Source: Bacillota bacterium
Lineage (GTDB): Bacteria; Bacillota; Clostridia; Lachnospirales; Anaerotignaceae
Assembly (NCBI GenBank): GCA_019422105.1
Contig: JAHZDZ010000022.1
Location: 1-30,855 of the forward strand
Reading direction: 5' to 3'
DNA: 30,855 nucleotides
Shown: in pieces, positions 1-6,756 of the stretch
How positions within the stretch are numbered: position 1 is the stretch's first letter
Layout of the letters: each line of letters opens with the position of its first letter
Program-made: the position numbers and the translations under genes
The notes under the pieces: model-generated
Told to the model about the DNA's origin: nothing
Database searches by the model: none
The model's input: the letters and a program-made list of their open reading frames with translations, nothing else

Positions 1-53
1 AGAGCAACGGCCTTCTAAGCCGTGGGTCGGGGGTTCGAATCCCTCCTGGTTCA
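1..53 (+). tRNA. tRNA-Arg (UCU), 5' part cut off by the window edge
   Basis: The anticodon arm (stem 7-11 with 19-23) holds a seven-base loop at 12-18 with anticodon TCT at 14-16, preceded by the expected T33. A T arm with TTCGAAT loop and the 3' acceptor strand follow, ending with discriminator A at 53. CCA is not encoded. The acceptor 5' strand and most of the D arm lie outside the window. Confidence 0.93.
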
Positions 54-62
54 TATCTTTAT

Positions 63-147
63 GCAGTCGTGGCGGAATTGGCATACGCGCTAGACTAAGG
101 ATCTAGTGAGCATTGCGCTCGTGCGGGTTCAAGTCCCGCCGACTGCA
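63..147 (+). tRNA. tRNA-Leu with anticodon AAG
   Basis: This is a complete class II tRNA. The acceptor stem pairs 63-69 with 140-146, discriminator A is at 147, and the D stem pairs 72-74 with 86-88. The anticodon stem pairs 90-94 with 102-106, and a long variable arm lies at about 107-122. The loop 95-101 places T at position 33, AAG at 97-99 and G at position 37, so the anticodon is AAG and not the usual UAG or GAG. The long variable arm and discriminator A fit leucine identity. Decoding CUN codons with A34 normally implies deamination to inosine (inference). Confidence 0.95.
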
Positions 148-208
148 GAATTAAAATTTAGACTTGAATTTTAGAAAGAATTTGGTTATACTAATTGTAA
201 GTGAATAT

Positions 209-280
209 GCGCGAATGGCTCAGTGGTAGAGCATCGCCTTGCCAAGGCGAGGGCCGCGAGTTCGAATCTCGTTTCGCGCT
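209..280 (+). tRNA. tRNA-Gly (GCC)
   Basis: Complete tRNA: acceptor strands 209-215 and 273-279 pair, and discriminator T is at 280, as is usual for glycine. The anticodon loop TTGCCAA gives anticodon GCC. The T loop is TTCGAAT. It is the last tRNA of the cluster and is followed within five bases by a terminator hairpin. CCA is not encoded. Confidence 0.96.
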
Positions 281-283
281 TTA

Positions 284-317
284 TAATAGACTGCCGTTTG
301 CGGCGGTCTATTATTTT
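284..317 (+). terminator. Intrinsic terminator of the tRNA cluster
   Basis: A 13-bp stem pairs 284-296 with 301-313, with one G-T wobble and a TTTG loop. It is followed by a T run, and a second T run lies at about 321-327. It sits directly after tRNA-Gly and ends the tRNA transcript. Confidence 0.88.
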
Positions 318-532
318 GCATTTTTTTAACCTTAGCGTGGAAATAGTAACCCGATAAATTAATATATCCATATCAGTGATATATTTTATGCGGTTTATTT
401 TACGGAAAAGAAGTAATTCTGCCCTCTTTTGGTTTTTGGAGAAGAGAAAGAATGATGACATCTGTTTGGAAAAGAGAGAATTTAATAAACTAAAAATGAT
501 TATCACATATTACAAAGAAATGAGGGGAGTTT

Positions 533-1003
533 ATGTTGCTTGACAACGCACAAGAGCGGGATTTAAGCGAAATTTATGATTTAATTTGCCTATTGGAGGA
601 AACCAAATTTGATTTTGAAAAATTTAAAAAAGCGTACTTGTTTAATTTGAAGGAAAGCAACATTCATTATTTTGTTGCCAGGGATCCGGAAACTGGAAAG
701 GCTGTTGGTTTTTTAAGCCTGTATATTCATTATCAGCTTCATCATATTGATAAAATAGCGGAAATTGTAGAGTTGGTGGTTTCAAGAGAATACCGGAGCC
801 AAATGGTCGGCAGCATGCTCTATGAAAAGGCTGAGTCCTATGCAAAGGAAAATCAGTGTTTGCAGCTTGAGGTATGCTCAAATGCTCTGCGGGAAAGGGC
901 ACATAAATTTTATGAGAGATTTGGTATGCACAAATTTCATGTGAAGCTGAGTAAACCTCTGGACGGGAGAGAGATAACCGATGAAAACCGCTTGGGACGT
1001 TGA
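533..1003 (+). CDS. GNAT-family N-acetyltransferase, PhnO-like
   Basis: A 156-residue protein of the usual length for a single GNAT domain, which transfers an acetyl group from acetyl-CoA to an amine. The segment around QLHHIDKIAEIVELVV, followed by a YRSQMVGSMLYEKAE acetyl-CoA loop and a late AHKFYERFGM motif, resembles from memory the aminoalkylphosphonate acetyltransferase PhnO. No phosphonate genes lie nearby, so the substrate is open. The ATG at 533 follows GAGGGGAG at suitable spacing. It lies alone between the tRNA terminator and the thiolase promoter. The upstream gap 318-532 holds only a 7-bp AT-rich inverted repeat near 362-386 and no further gene. Confidence 0.85.
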   Translation: MLLDNAQERDLSEIYDLICLLEETKFDFEKFKKAYLFNLKESNIHYFVARDPETGKAVGFLSLYIHYQLHHIDKIAEIVELVVSREYRSQMVGSMLYEKAESYAKENQCLQLEVCSNALRERAHKFYERFGMHKFHVKLSKPLDGREITDENRLGR

Positions 1004-1081
1004 TTTCAAGTATCATTTTTCGGTGATAAGTTCTATTTTTTGAGTGATTTTTTGTTACTTATCATGAATTTGGAATAATAG

Positions 1082-1110
1082 TTGACAAGTGGCCGAGATA
1101 GACTTAAAAT
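1082..1110 (+). promoter_or_regulatory. Vegetative promoter of the thiolase gene
   Basis: TTGACA at 1082-1087 and TAAAAT at 1105-1110 are separated by 17 bases, close to the SigA consensus. The start site would be near 1117, giving a leader of about 65 bases before the thiolase ATG at 1183. This argues for single-gene transcription at a high basal level. Confidence 0.8.
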
Positions 1111-1182
1111 GAATATGTGAATTTTATATGCGAATATTTCGCATGCAAACAAAGAGAATATATTTTATGGGAGGCAACAAAT

Positions 1183-2361
1183 ATGAGAGAAGTAGTTATT
1201 GCAAGTGCAGTAAGAACGCCTGTAGGTACTCTTCAGGGTGTATTCGCAAATGTATCTGCTGCAGAATTGGGGACTGTGGCAATCAAAGAGGCTTTAAAAA
1301 GAGCCGGCATTACTCCTGAAATGGTTGACGAAACAATTTTGGGCTGTGTACTTCAGGCAGGTTTGTATCAGGGTGTTGCAAGGCAGGCAGCTGTAAACGC
1401 TGGAATTCCTGTAGAAAGACCAGCTCTGGCAATCAATATGATTTGTGGATCCGGACTTCGTTCCGTTGCTATGGCGGCACAGGCGATTAAATGCGGTGAT
1501 GCTGACGTTATTGTCTGCGGCGGTACAGAAAATATGACACAGGCTCCTTATGTTTTAGAAAAAGCAAGAGGCGGCTACAGGATGAATGACGGTCTTGTCG
1601 TAGACTCTATGGTAAGAGATGCACTGACAGATGCATTCCATCACTATCACATGGGTATTACAGCAGAAAATGTTGCTGAAAAATATGGTATTACAAGAGA
1701 AATGCAGGATGAATTTGCCCTTTCCAGCCAGCAGAAGGCAGAGGCGGCACAGAAAGCAGGTAAGTTCAAGGATGAAATCGTTCCTGTTGTTGTGAAAAAC
1801 AAAAAAGGCGATGTTGTTGTAGACACTGATGAGCATCCAAAGCATGGCACAACAATTGAAAAATTACAGAAGTTAAAACCTGCATTCAAAAAAGACGGCG
1901 GTACAGTAACTGCCGGCAATGCATCCGGTATCAATGACGGTGCTGCGGTAATTGTTGTTATGGCTGCTGACAAAGCAAAAGAGCTTGGCATTAAGCCAAT
2001 GGCTAAAATTTTAAGCTATGGCTCTGCAGGTGTTGACCCTGCTATCATGGGTGTTGGTCCTGTTCCTGCATGTAAAAAGGCTTTGGCCGAGGCAGGCATT
2101 TCTGTAGATGATTTGGATTTAATTGAGGCAAATGAGGCATTTGCTGCACAGTCTGTAGCAGTTGCACAGCAGCTTCATTTTGATATGAGCAAGGTAAATG
2201 TAAATGGCGGCGCTATTGCTTTGGGACACCCCGTTGGTGCTTCCGGTGCAAGAATTCTTGTAACACTTTTATATGAAATGAAAAAACGTAATTCTAAGTA
2301 TGGCCTTGCAACTCTTTGCATTGGCGGCGGTATGGGTACATCCTTAGTTGTTGAGATGTAA
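1183..2361 (+). CDS. thlA: Acetyl-CoA C-acetyltransferase (thiolase)
   Basis: Condenses two acetyl-CoA to acetoacetyl-CoA (or the reverse), the entry step to butyrate or ketone-type fermentation. It has 392 residues, the standard length. The acyl-accepting Cys88 sits in NMICGSG. The second motif NEAFA, the histidine motif GGAIALGHPVGASGAR and the late catalytic cysteine in CIGGGMG are all present. An upstream in-frame start at 1117 lies at the predicted transcription start, while ATG 1183 follows GGGAGG, so 1183 is used. No crotonase, Hbd or CoA-transferase genes are adjacent. The gene has its own promoter and terminator. The exact acyl-CoA preference is inferred from family similarity. Confidence 0.94.
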   Translation: MREVVIASAVRTPVGTLQGVFANVSAAELGTVAIKEALKRAGITPEMVDETILGCVLQAGLYQGVARQAAVNAGIPVERPALAINMICGSGLRSVAMAAQAIKCGDADVIVCGGTENMTQAPYVLEKARGGYRMNDGLVVDSMVRDALTDAFHHYHMGITAENVAEKYGITREMQDEFALSSQQKAEAAQKAGKFKDEIVPVVVKNKKGDVVVDTDEHPKHGTTIEKLQKLKPAFKKDGGTVTAGNASGINDGAAVIVVMAADKAKELGIKPMAKILSYGSAGVDPAIMGVGPVPACKKALAEAGISVDDLDLIEANEAFAAQSVAVAQQLHFDMSKVNVNGGAIALGHPVGASGARILVTLLYEMKKRNSKYGLATLCIGGGMGTSLVVEM

Positions 2362-2443
2362 TACATATTGTATTGACAGAGAGCTTAAGTGACGATCTTA
2401 TGGTTTTCTGTGAGATATTAGAATGATTAAGTATTTAAGGTTG

Positions 2444-2469
2444 AAAGGGACTCTTTTGAGTCCCTTTTT
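2444..2469 (+). terminator. Intrinsic terminator after thiolase
   Basis: A perfect 10-bp stem pairs 2444-2453 with 2458-2467, with a TTTT loop and a T run overlapping the end of the stem. It lies 83 bases after the thiolase stop codon. Confidence 0.9.
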
Positions 2470-2570
2470 ATGTTTCAGAGATTATGCGGAAGGCAGCCTG
2501 CAAGTATTGCCGCTTTATCTTTTAAGAATAAGAAGGTTACTTAAGATTTTATTAAAAAAATGAAACAAAA

Positions 2571-2599
2571 TTGACCTTGCGCTTGGGATAAGGTATACT
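2571..2599 (+). promoter_or_regulatory. Promoter of the propeller-repeat membrane protein gene
   Basis: TTGACC at 2571-2576, a 17-base spacer and TATACT at 2594-2599. The 339-base gap between the thiolase stop and the next start holds the thiolase terminator, this promoter and a leader of about 95 bases; nothing else was seen in it. Confidence 0.75.
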
Positions 2600-2700
2600 T
2601 ATATACTATATGGTGCCAGAAGAAGGAAGCACCATATTTGGGGATAATTCGGGTATGGCATAATACTGAAATTCAGATAAGAAGGAAAAGAGGTAAAGAT

Positions 2701-4947
2701 ATGTCAGAAGAAAATGAGAAAAAGAATTTGGATGAAACACAGCCGTTGCAGGATAAGGATGAATCGGCTCAAAGTGAGCAGACAGCAGAGCCGCTGGGGG
2801 AAACTGCTGCCATAGAGAATCAATCTTTTGAAAATACCAGCGGGTCAGAGGCGGACATTGACGTTGACGCACCTGAAATGCACAATGAGCTTTCTGAGCC
2901 GGCTGAGGACAACGGAAAGGAAGAAAAAGCCGAAGAAAGTGAAATGATGGGCGATACCGGGAGTCAGGCGCAGACAATCCAAACAGAGGACAATGCTTTA
3001 GCAGAACAGCAGGCTTCATCCGGTGTAAGTCTTGAAAAGAAAGAAAAACCTTTGACAGAAAATGGAGCAGACAATGTTCAGGATAATGAGTCAGGGCAGG
3101 TATCCAATGAAGTGGATGAGGGTTCTGCTTCTCATCATGGAGACAGTGAAAAGGGAACCATAAAAATTATAGGCGTTATCGCTTTGGCGGTTGTTATCAT
3201 AGCGGGAATATTTGCCTATAAATCCGGTGTGTTTTCAGGAAAGGGAAAGGGTATAGAGCATCCTGTGGCCTATGCCAAGGACGGTGCTCTTTACATCAGA
3301 AATCTTGACGGCAGTATTGCTAAGGCGACAGAGGAGCTATCGGATGGCGGCAGCTACAATTATTTCTATATGGCAACGGGCGTTAAGGTGGCAGAGGATG
3401 GAAAGAATATTTTTTATGCAGACAAAGTAAAAATGGATTCCACCTTCGATCTGTATTACAGGAGTAAGGACTTAAAGGAGGATGGAAATAAGGGCACACT
3501 GCTGTCTGAAAATGTGATAGATTTTCGAATCAATAATGCAGGCACTGCCGCGGTCTATCTGAAGGATGACGGCGGAAAGACGGGAATTTATTATAACGAC
3601 ACCAAGGGAGAAAAGAAAATTGACAGCGGTGTTATCAATCAGTCCAATGCTTATGGTATCAGTGCTGACGGCAAATATGTAACCTATGTAAAAATTGAGG
3701 GAAATACTGTCAACCTTTATGTGGCGGATACTGCTCTTGCTGGTGCGGAAGGAGAAACAAATGGCATAGAGAAGATAGACAGCGACGTTAACCAGTATGT
3801 ATTTGCGGACAGCAACACCAAATTCTTTTATCTGAAAGCTGATGCCGACGGAAAAACCCATGATATATGCGAGTATGTTTACGGAAAAGGTGTTACAGTG
3901 GTTGCGGAAAAGGTCACGGCTTTAAAGGGAATCAAGAATAATGAGGGCTTGATTTATCAGACATTAAAAGAAGAGACCATAAACTATGCTGATATTTTGG
4001 AGGATGATTTGGCGGAAGCCGAGGTAAACCTGACAGAGCCGGTAAAAGATGATTACACGGATATGGAAAAATATGTGGATGATTACAATGACTACAGTGC
4101 TAAACTGAGGCACGATAAAATCAGGAAAAATTTGGAGGGAAAAAGCTTTACCAATTACAGCGAGGCTTCTTTTCTCTACAATGGAGGCGTTTCCAGTAAG
4201 GTCAGCGATTTTGTTTTGGAGTCACAGGCATTAGGGGACGACGGTGAATACGCAATTTATTCTGTACCTAAGGGCGGAACCGATATTAAGGTTAAAATGT
4301 CCGAGCTGGATTCCATTGACGAATTGGAAGGAAAATATCAGGACGCTGTCTATAACAGCGGCAAGGACTGTTATTTTGTGAAAGCAGGCGGGGAAGGTGT
4401 CAAAATTGAGGCGGAAAATATTACCTTTGGAAGCGGCAGACTTTCCAAAGACGGCAAAAAGGTATACTTCACAACAGATGACAATACGCTTTTAGTTGGT
4501 ACAGTCAGCGCTAATGGCATTGAAAATATAACTGAGGCGGCTAAAAATGTGAAATCTGCTGATTTTAATGGATCGGGATCCAGTATCGCTTATATAACGG
4601 ATTATAATGATACGGATATGACAGGGACTTTGTCCTATTACAACGGTGCAGAAGCGGCTGAAATCACGAAAACAGCGTCTACCTTCCAATTTTCGGAAGA
4701 CGGCAGTGTTTTATACTATATTGATGAATATAATCCTGCGGTATTCAGCGGTACGCTTCGGAGCTTTGTGAACGGCAATGCTGCAGATATTGATACCAAT
4801 GTCATTTATATAAGTGAAACAGGAAACGGCCATATGATTTATTTGAAGGATTATGACTTCACAAGCGGAAAGGGAGACCTTTACTATTATGACGGCAAGG
4901 AATCCAAACTTGTGGACAGCGGCATCAGCAGTATATTCCTCTATTGA
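2701..4947 (+). CDS. Single-pass membrane protein with extracytoplasmic propeller-like repeats
   Basis: A 748-residue protein not assigned to a named family. Residues 1-150 are acidic and low-complexity, rich in E, D, Q and S. One membrane segment lies at about 156-172, followed by a basic loop. The rest is a large domain with recurring blocks of the form SxDGKxVxY followed by a beta strand and a short turn, for example near ISADGKYVTYV, LSKDGKKVYFT and FSEDGSVLYYI, as in TolB/DPP-type beta-propellers. The acidic N-terminus would be inside and the propeller outside; this topology is inferred. ATG 2701 follows AGAGGTAAAG, and the in-frame start at 2638 lacks a ribosome site. A role in envelope sensing or binding is possible but unproven. 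Confidence 0.75.
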   Translation: MSEENEKKNLDETQPLQDKDESAQSEQTAEPLGETAAIENQSFENTSGSEADIDVDAPEMHNELSEPAEDNGKEEKAEESEMMGDTGSQAQTIQTEDNALAEQQASSGVSLEKKEKPLTENGADNVQDNESGQVSNEVDEGSASHHGDSEKGTIKIIGVIALAVVIIAGIFAYKSGVFSGKGKGIEHPVAYAKDGALYIRNLDGSIAKATEELSDGGSYNYFYMATGVKVAEDGKNIFYADKVKMDSTFDLYYRSKDLKEDGNKGTLLSENVIDFRINNAGTAAVYLKDDGGKTGIYYNDTKGEKKIDSGVINQSNAYGISADGKYVTYVKIEGNTVNLYVADTALAGAEGETNGIEKIDSDVNQYVFADSNTKFFYLKADADGKTHDICEYVYGKGVTVVAEKVTALKGIKNNEGLIYQTLKEETINYADILEDDLAEAEVNLTEPVKDDYTDMEKYVDDYNDYSAKLRHDKIRKNLEGKSFTNYSEASFLYNGGVSSKVSDFVLESQALGDDGEYAIYSVPKGGTDIKVKMSELDSIDELEGKYQDAVYNSGKDCYFVKAGGEGVKIEAENITFGSGRLSKDGKKVYFTTDDNTLLVGTVSANGIENITEAAKNVKSADFNGSGSSIAYITDYNDTDMTGTLSYYNGAEAAEITKTASTFQFSEDGSVLYYIDEYNPAVFSGTLRSFVNGNAADIDTNVIYISETGNGHMIYLKDYDFTSGKGDLYYYDGKESKLVDSGISSIFLY

Positions 4948-4957
4948 GAATGAGAAG

Positions 4958-4989
4958 AAATCCCACAGCATTTTTGCTGTGGGATTTTT
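4958..4989 (+). terminator. Intrinsic terminator after the membrane protein gene
   Basis: A perfect 13-bp stem pairs 4958-4970 with 4975-4987, with a TTTT loop and a closing T run. It starts 10 bases after the stop codon and separates this gene from the tsaE operon. Confidence 0.93.
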
Positions 4990-5026
4990 GACGGAACAGG
5001 GAGTAAATACGGGAAACAGGGCTTTG

Positions 5027-5055
5027 TTGCGTTGCAGGCTGTAATATGATAGAAT
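5027..5055 (+). promoter_or_regulatory. Probable promoter of the tsaE-tsaB-rimI operon
   Basis: TTGCGT at 5027-5032, a 17-base spacer and TAGAAT at 5050-5055. The -35 box is weak. It lies between the upstream terminator and tsaE. Confidence 0.5.
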
Positions 5056-5115
5056 AAAACAGGTTTTATGTAAAACGGAAAAACAGTACGGGAAACAGGG
5101 AAAGGAACCGTTGAG

Positions 5116-5535
5116 ATGAAAATAGAGAGCCATAGTGAAAAGGAAACCTACGATCTGGGCGTGAAAATGGGACAAGCCGCCAAAGAGGGAAGCATCTATT
5201 GCCTCAGCGGTGATTTGGGCGTGGGAAAAACAGTGTTTACCAAGGGATTTGCTCACGGACTTGCCATAGAGGATTATGTTACAAGTCCAACCTTTACGAT
5301 TATCAACGAGTATGAGGGACGCCTTCCCCTATACCATTTTGACGTGTATAGAATCACCTGTCTGGAGGAAATGGACGACACAGGATATGAGGAGTATTTT
5401 TTCGGCGGGGGCGTATGCCTTATCGAGTGGGCAGAGCTTATAAAGGAGATCATTCCAACCGAGGCGGTGTGGATTTCCATTGACAAGGACCTTTCCAAAG
5501 GTGACGATTACAGGAGTATTGAAATAACGAGGTGA
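5116..5535 (+). CDS. tsaE: tRNA threonylcarbamoyladenosine biosynthesis ATPase TsaE
   Basis: The ATPase partner of TsaB and TsaD in making t6A at position 37 of ANN-decoding tRNAs. The 139 residues match the family length. The Walker A motif SGDLGVGKT has Lys38, followed by the family signatures TSPTF, HFDVYR and the acidic-tryptophan segment LIEWAELI. It is the first gene of a tight run: tsaB starts 7 bases after its stop codon. The classical partner tsaD is not in the window and presumably lies elsewhere. Confidence 0.95.
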   Translation: MKIESHSEKETYDLGVKMGQAAKEGSIYCLSGDLGVGKTVFTKGFAHGLAIEDYVTSPTFTIINEYEGRLPLYHFDVYRITCLEEMDDTGYEEYFFGGGVCLIEWAELIKEIIPTEAVWISIDKDLSKGDDYRSIEITR

Positions 5536-5542
5536 AAAAGGG

Positions 5543-6259
5543 ATGAAAATACTTGCCATTGAGACTTCCGGCCAGACAGCCAGCGCTGCTTTGGCGGAGG
5601 AGGATAAGCTGATTGCGGAATTTACATTGAACTATAAAATGACTCATTCTCAGACTATAATGCCAATGCTTGATATTATTACGAAGATGACGGAGCTTGA
5701 GCTTAATACAGTGGATTATATTGCCTGCGCCAGCGGGCCGGGATCCTTCACGGGACTGCGCATAGGAGCGGCAACGGCCAAGGGACTCAGCCATGGGCTA
5801 AATGTACCAGTTGTACCCGTTCCAACACTGGATGCTCTGGCATATAATGTTTTTGATACAGATAAAATAGTTTGCCCTATTATGGACGCAAGAAGACAGC
5901 AGGTCTATACTGCTTTTTATCATTGGCGTGAAAATAAGCTGGTACGCCTGAGCGAGCATACGGCGGAAGCGATAGAGAAGGTTATGGATATGGCAATGGC
6001 CTTCCAAAAAGAGATTATCTTTTTGGGCGATGGCGTTCCGGTTCACAGAAAGCGTCTGGAGGAATGCGGCGGCAGCTTCTGTTTTGCGCCTGCCAGCTGC
6101 AATATGCAGAGGGCGGCAAGTGTGGCGTCCCTGGCAATGGAGCTTGTGAGGGATGGAAAGGCTGTAAAGGGAGAGGATTTTGCGCCTTTTTATTTAAGAA
6201 AATCACAGGCAGAGCGAGAGCGGGAGGAAAAGCTGTCCGCACGGGAGGTTACAAAATGA
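5543..6259 (+). CDS. tsaB: tRNA threonylcarbamoyladenosine biosynthesis protein TsaB
   Basis: A 238-residue ASKHA-fold scaffold protein that binds TsaD and TsaE in the t6A complex. It begins with the family N-terminus MKILAIETSG and carries the hallmark ASGPGSFTGLRIG at residues 63-75. The GGTGA-like site before ATG 5543 overlaps the tsaE stop codon. Its own stop overlaps the rimI start by three bases (ATGA), so translation is probably coupled. Confidence 0.95.
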   Translation: MKILAIETSGQTASAALAEEDKLIAEFTLNYKMTHSQTIMPMLDIITKMTELELNTVDYIACASGPGSFTGLRIGAATAKGLSHGLNVPVVPVPTLDALAYNVFDTDKIVCPIMDARRQQVYTAFYHWRENKLVRLSEHTAEAIEKVMDMAMAFQKEIIFLGDGVPVHRKRLEECGGSFCFAPASCNMQRAASVASLAMELVRDGKAVKGEDFAPFYLRKSQAEREREEKLSAREVTK

Positions 6260-6726
6260 TTGAGATAGTACCAATGGAGGAGAAACATATCGGCGGTGTT
6301 ATGGAGGTGGAGGAAGCTTGCTTTTCCATTCCCTGGACCAGAAGCGATTTTGAGAGGGAGATAAAAGACAATAATATGGCGATTTATAAAGTGGCACTGG
6401 CTGACGGCAGGGTCGTCGGCTATGCCGGTATGTGGCATGTAGTGAATGAAGGCCATATTACCAATGTCGCCGTGACCGAGGATTACAGGAGGCAGGGTGT
6501 TGGCAGGGCGCTATTGGAGGCTCTTATTGCCAAGGCGGAGGAAGAGGAAATGATTGGTATTACTCTTGAGGTAAGGCTAAGCAATATGCCTGCCCAAAAG
6601 CTCTATACAGGCTTTGGTTTTAAGCCTGAGGGTTTCCGCAAAAGGTACTATTCCGATACAGGTGAAGACGCTGTTATTATGTGGAAGTATTTTCCTGTCT
6701 ATGAAAATTATGATGAAGTGAAATAA
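6256..6726 (+). CDS. rimI: Ribosomal protein S18-alanine N-acetyltransferase RimI
   Basis: A 156-residue GNAT enzyme that acetylates protein N-termini, classically S18. The acetyl-CoA loop RRQGVGRALL is at residues 78-87, the putative catalytic Glu105 lies in TLEVR, and the NMPAQKLYTGFGF motif follows. The start ATG 6256 shares the ATGA overlap with the tsaB stop. A longer in-frame reading from 6064 lies inside tsaB and is rejected. The order tsaE-tsaB-rimI is common in Firmicutes and supports the name; actual substrate range is not visible from sequence. Confidence 0.92.
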   Translation: MIEIVPMEEKHIGGVMEVEEACFSIPWTRSDFEREIKDNNMAIYKVALADGRVVGYAGMWHVVNEGHITNVAVTEDYRRQGVGRALLEALIAKAEEEEMIGITLEVRLSNMPAQKLYTGFGFKPEGFRKRYYSDTGEDAVIMWKYFPVYENYDEVK

Positions 6727-6756
6727 AAAAATTGATATAGAGGGGAGTTGTGACAA

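Noticed and set aside
186..506. Minus-strand open frame of 106 codons
   Set aside because: It overlaps tRNA-Gly and its terminator and has no ribosome binding site.
1117..1182. N-terminal extension of the thiolase by 22 residues
   Set aside because: The upstream start coincides with the predicted transcription start and has no ribosome site; thiolases begin like the protein from 1183.
6064..6255. Longer RimI reading frame
   Set aside because: The extra 64 codons lie inside tsaB in another frame; ATG 6256 has the typical ATGA coupling.
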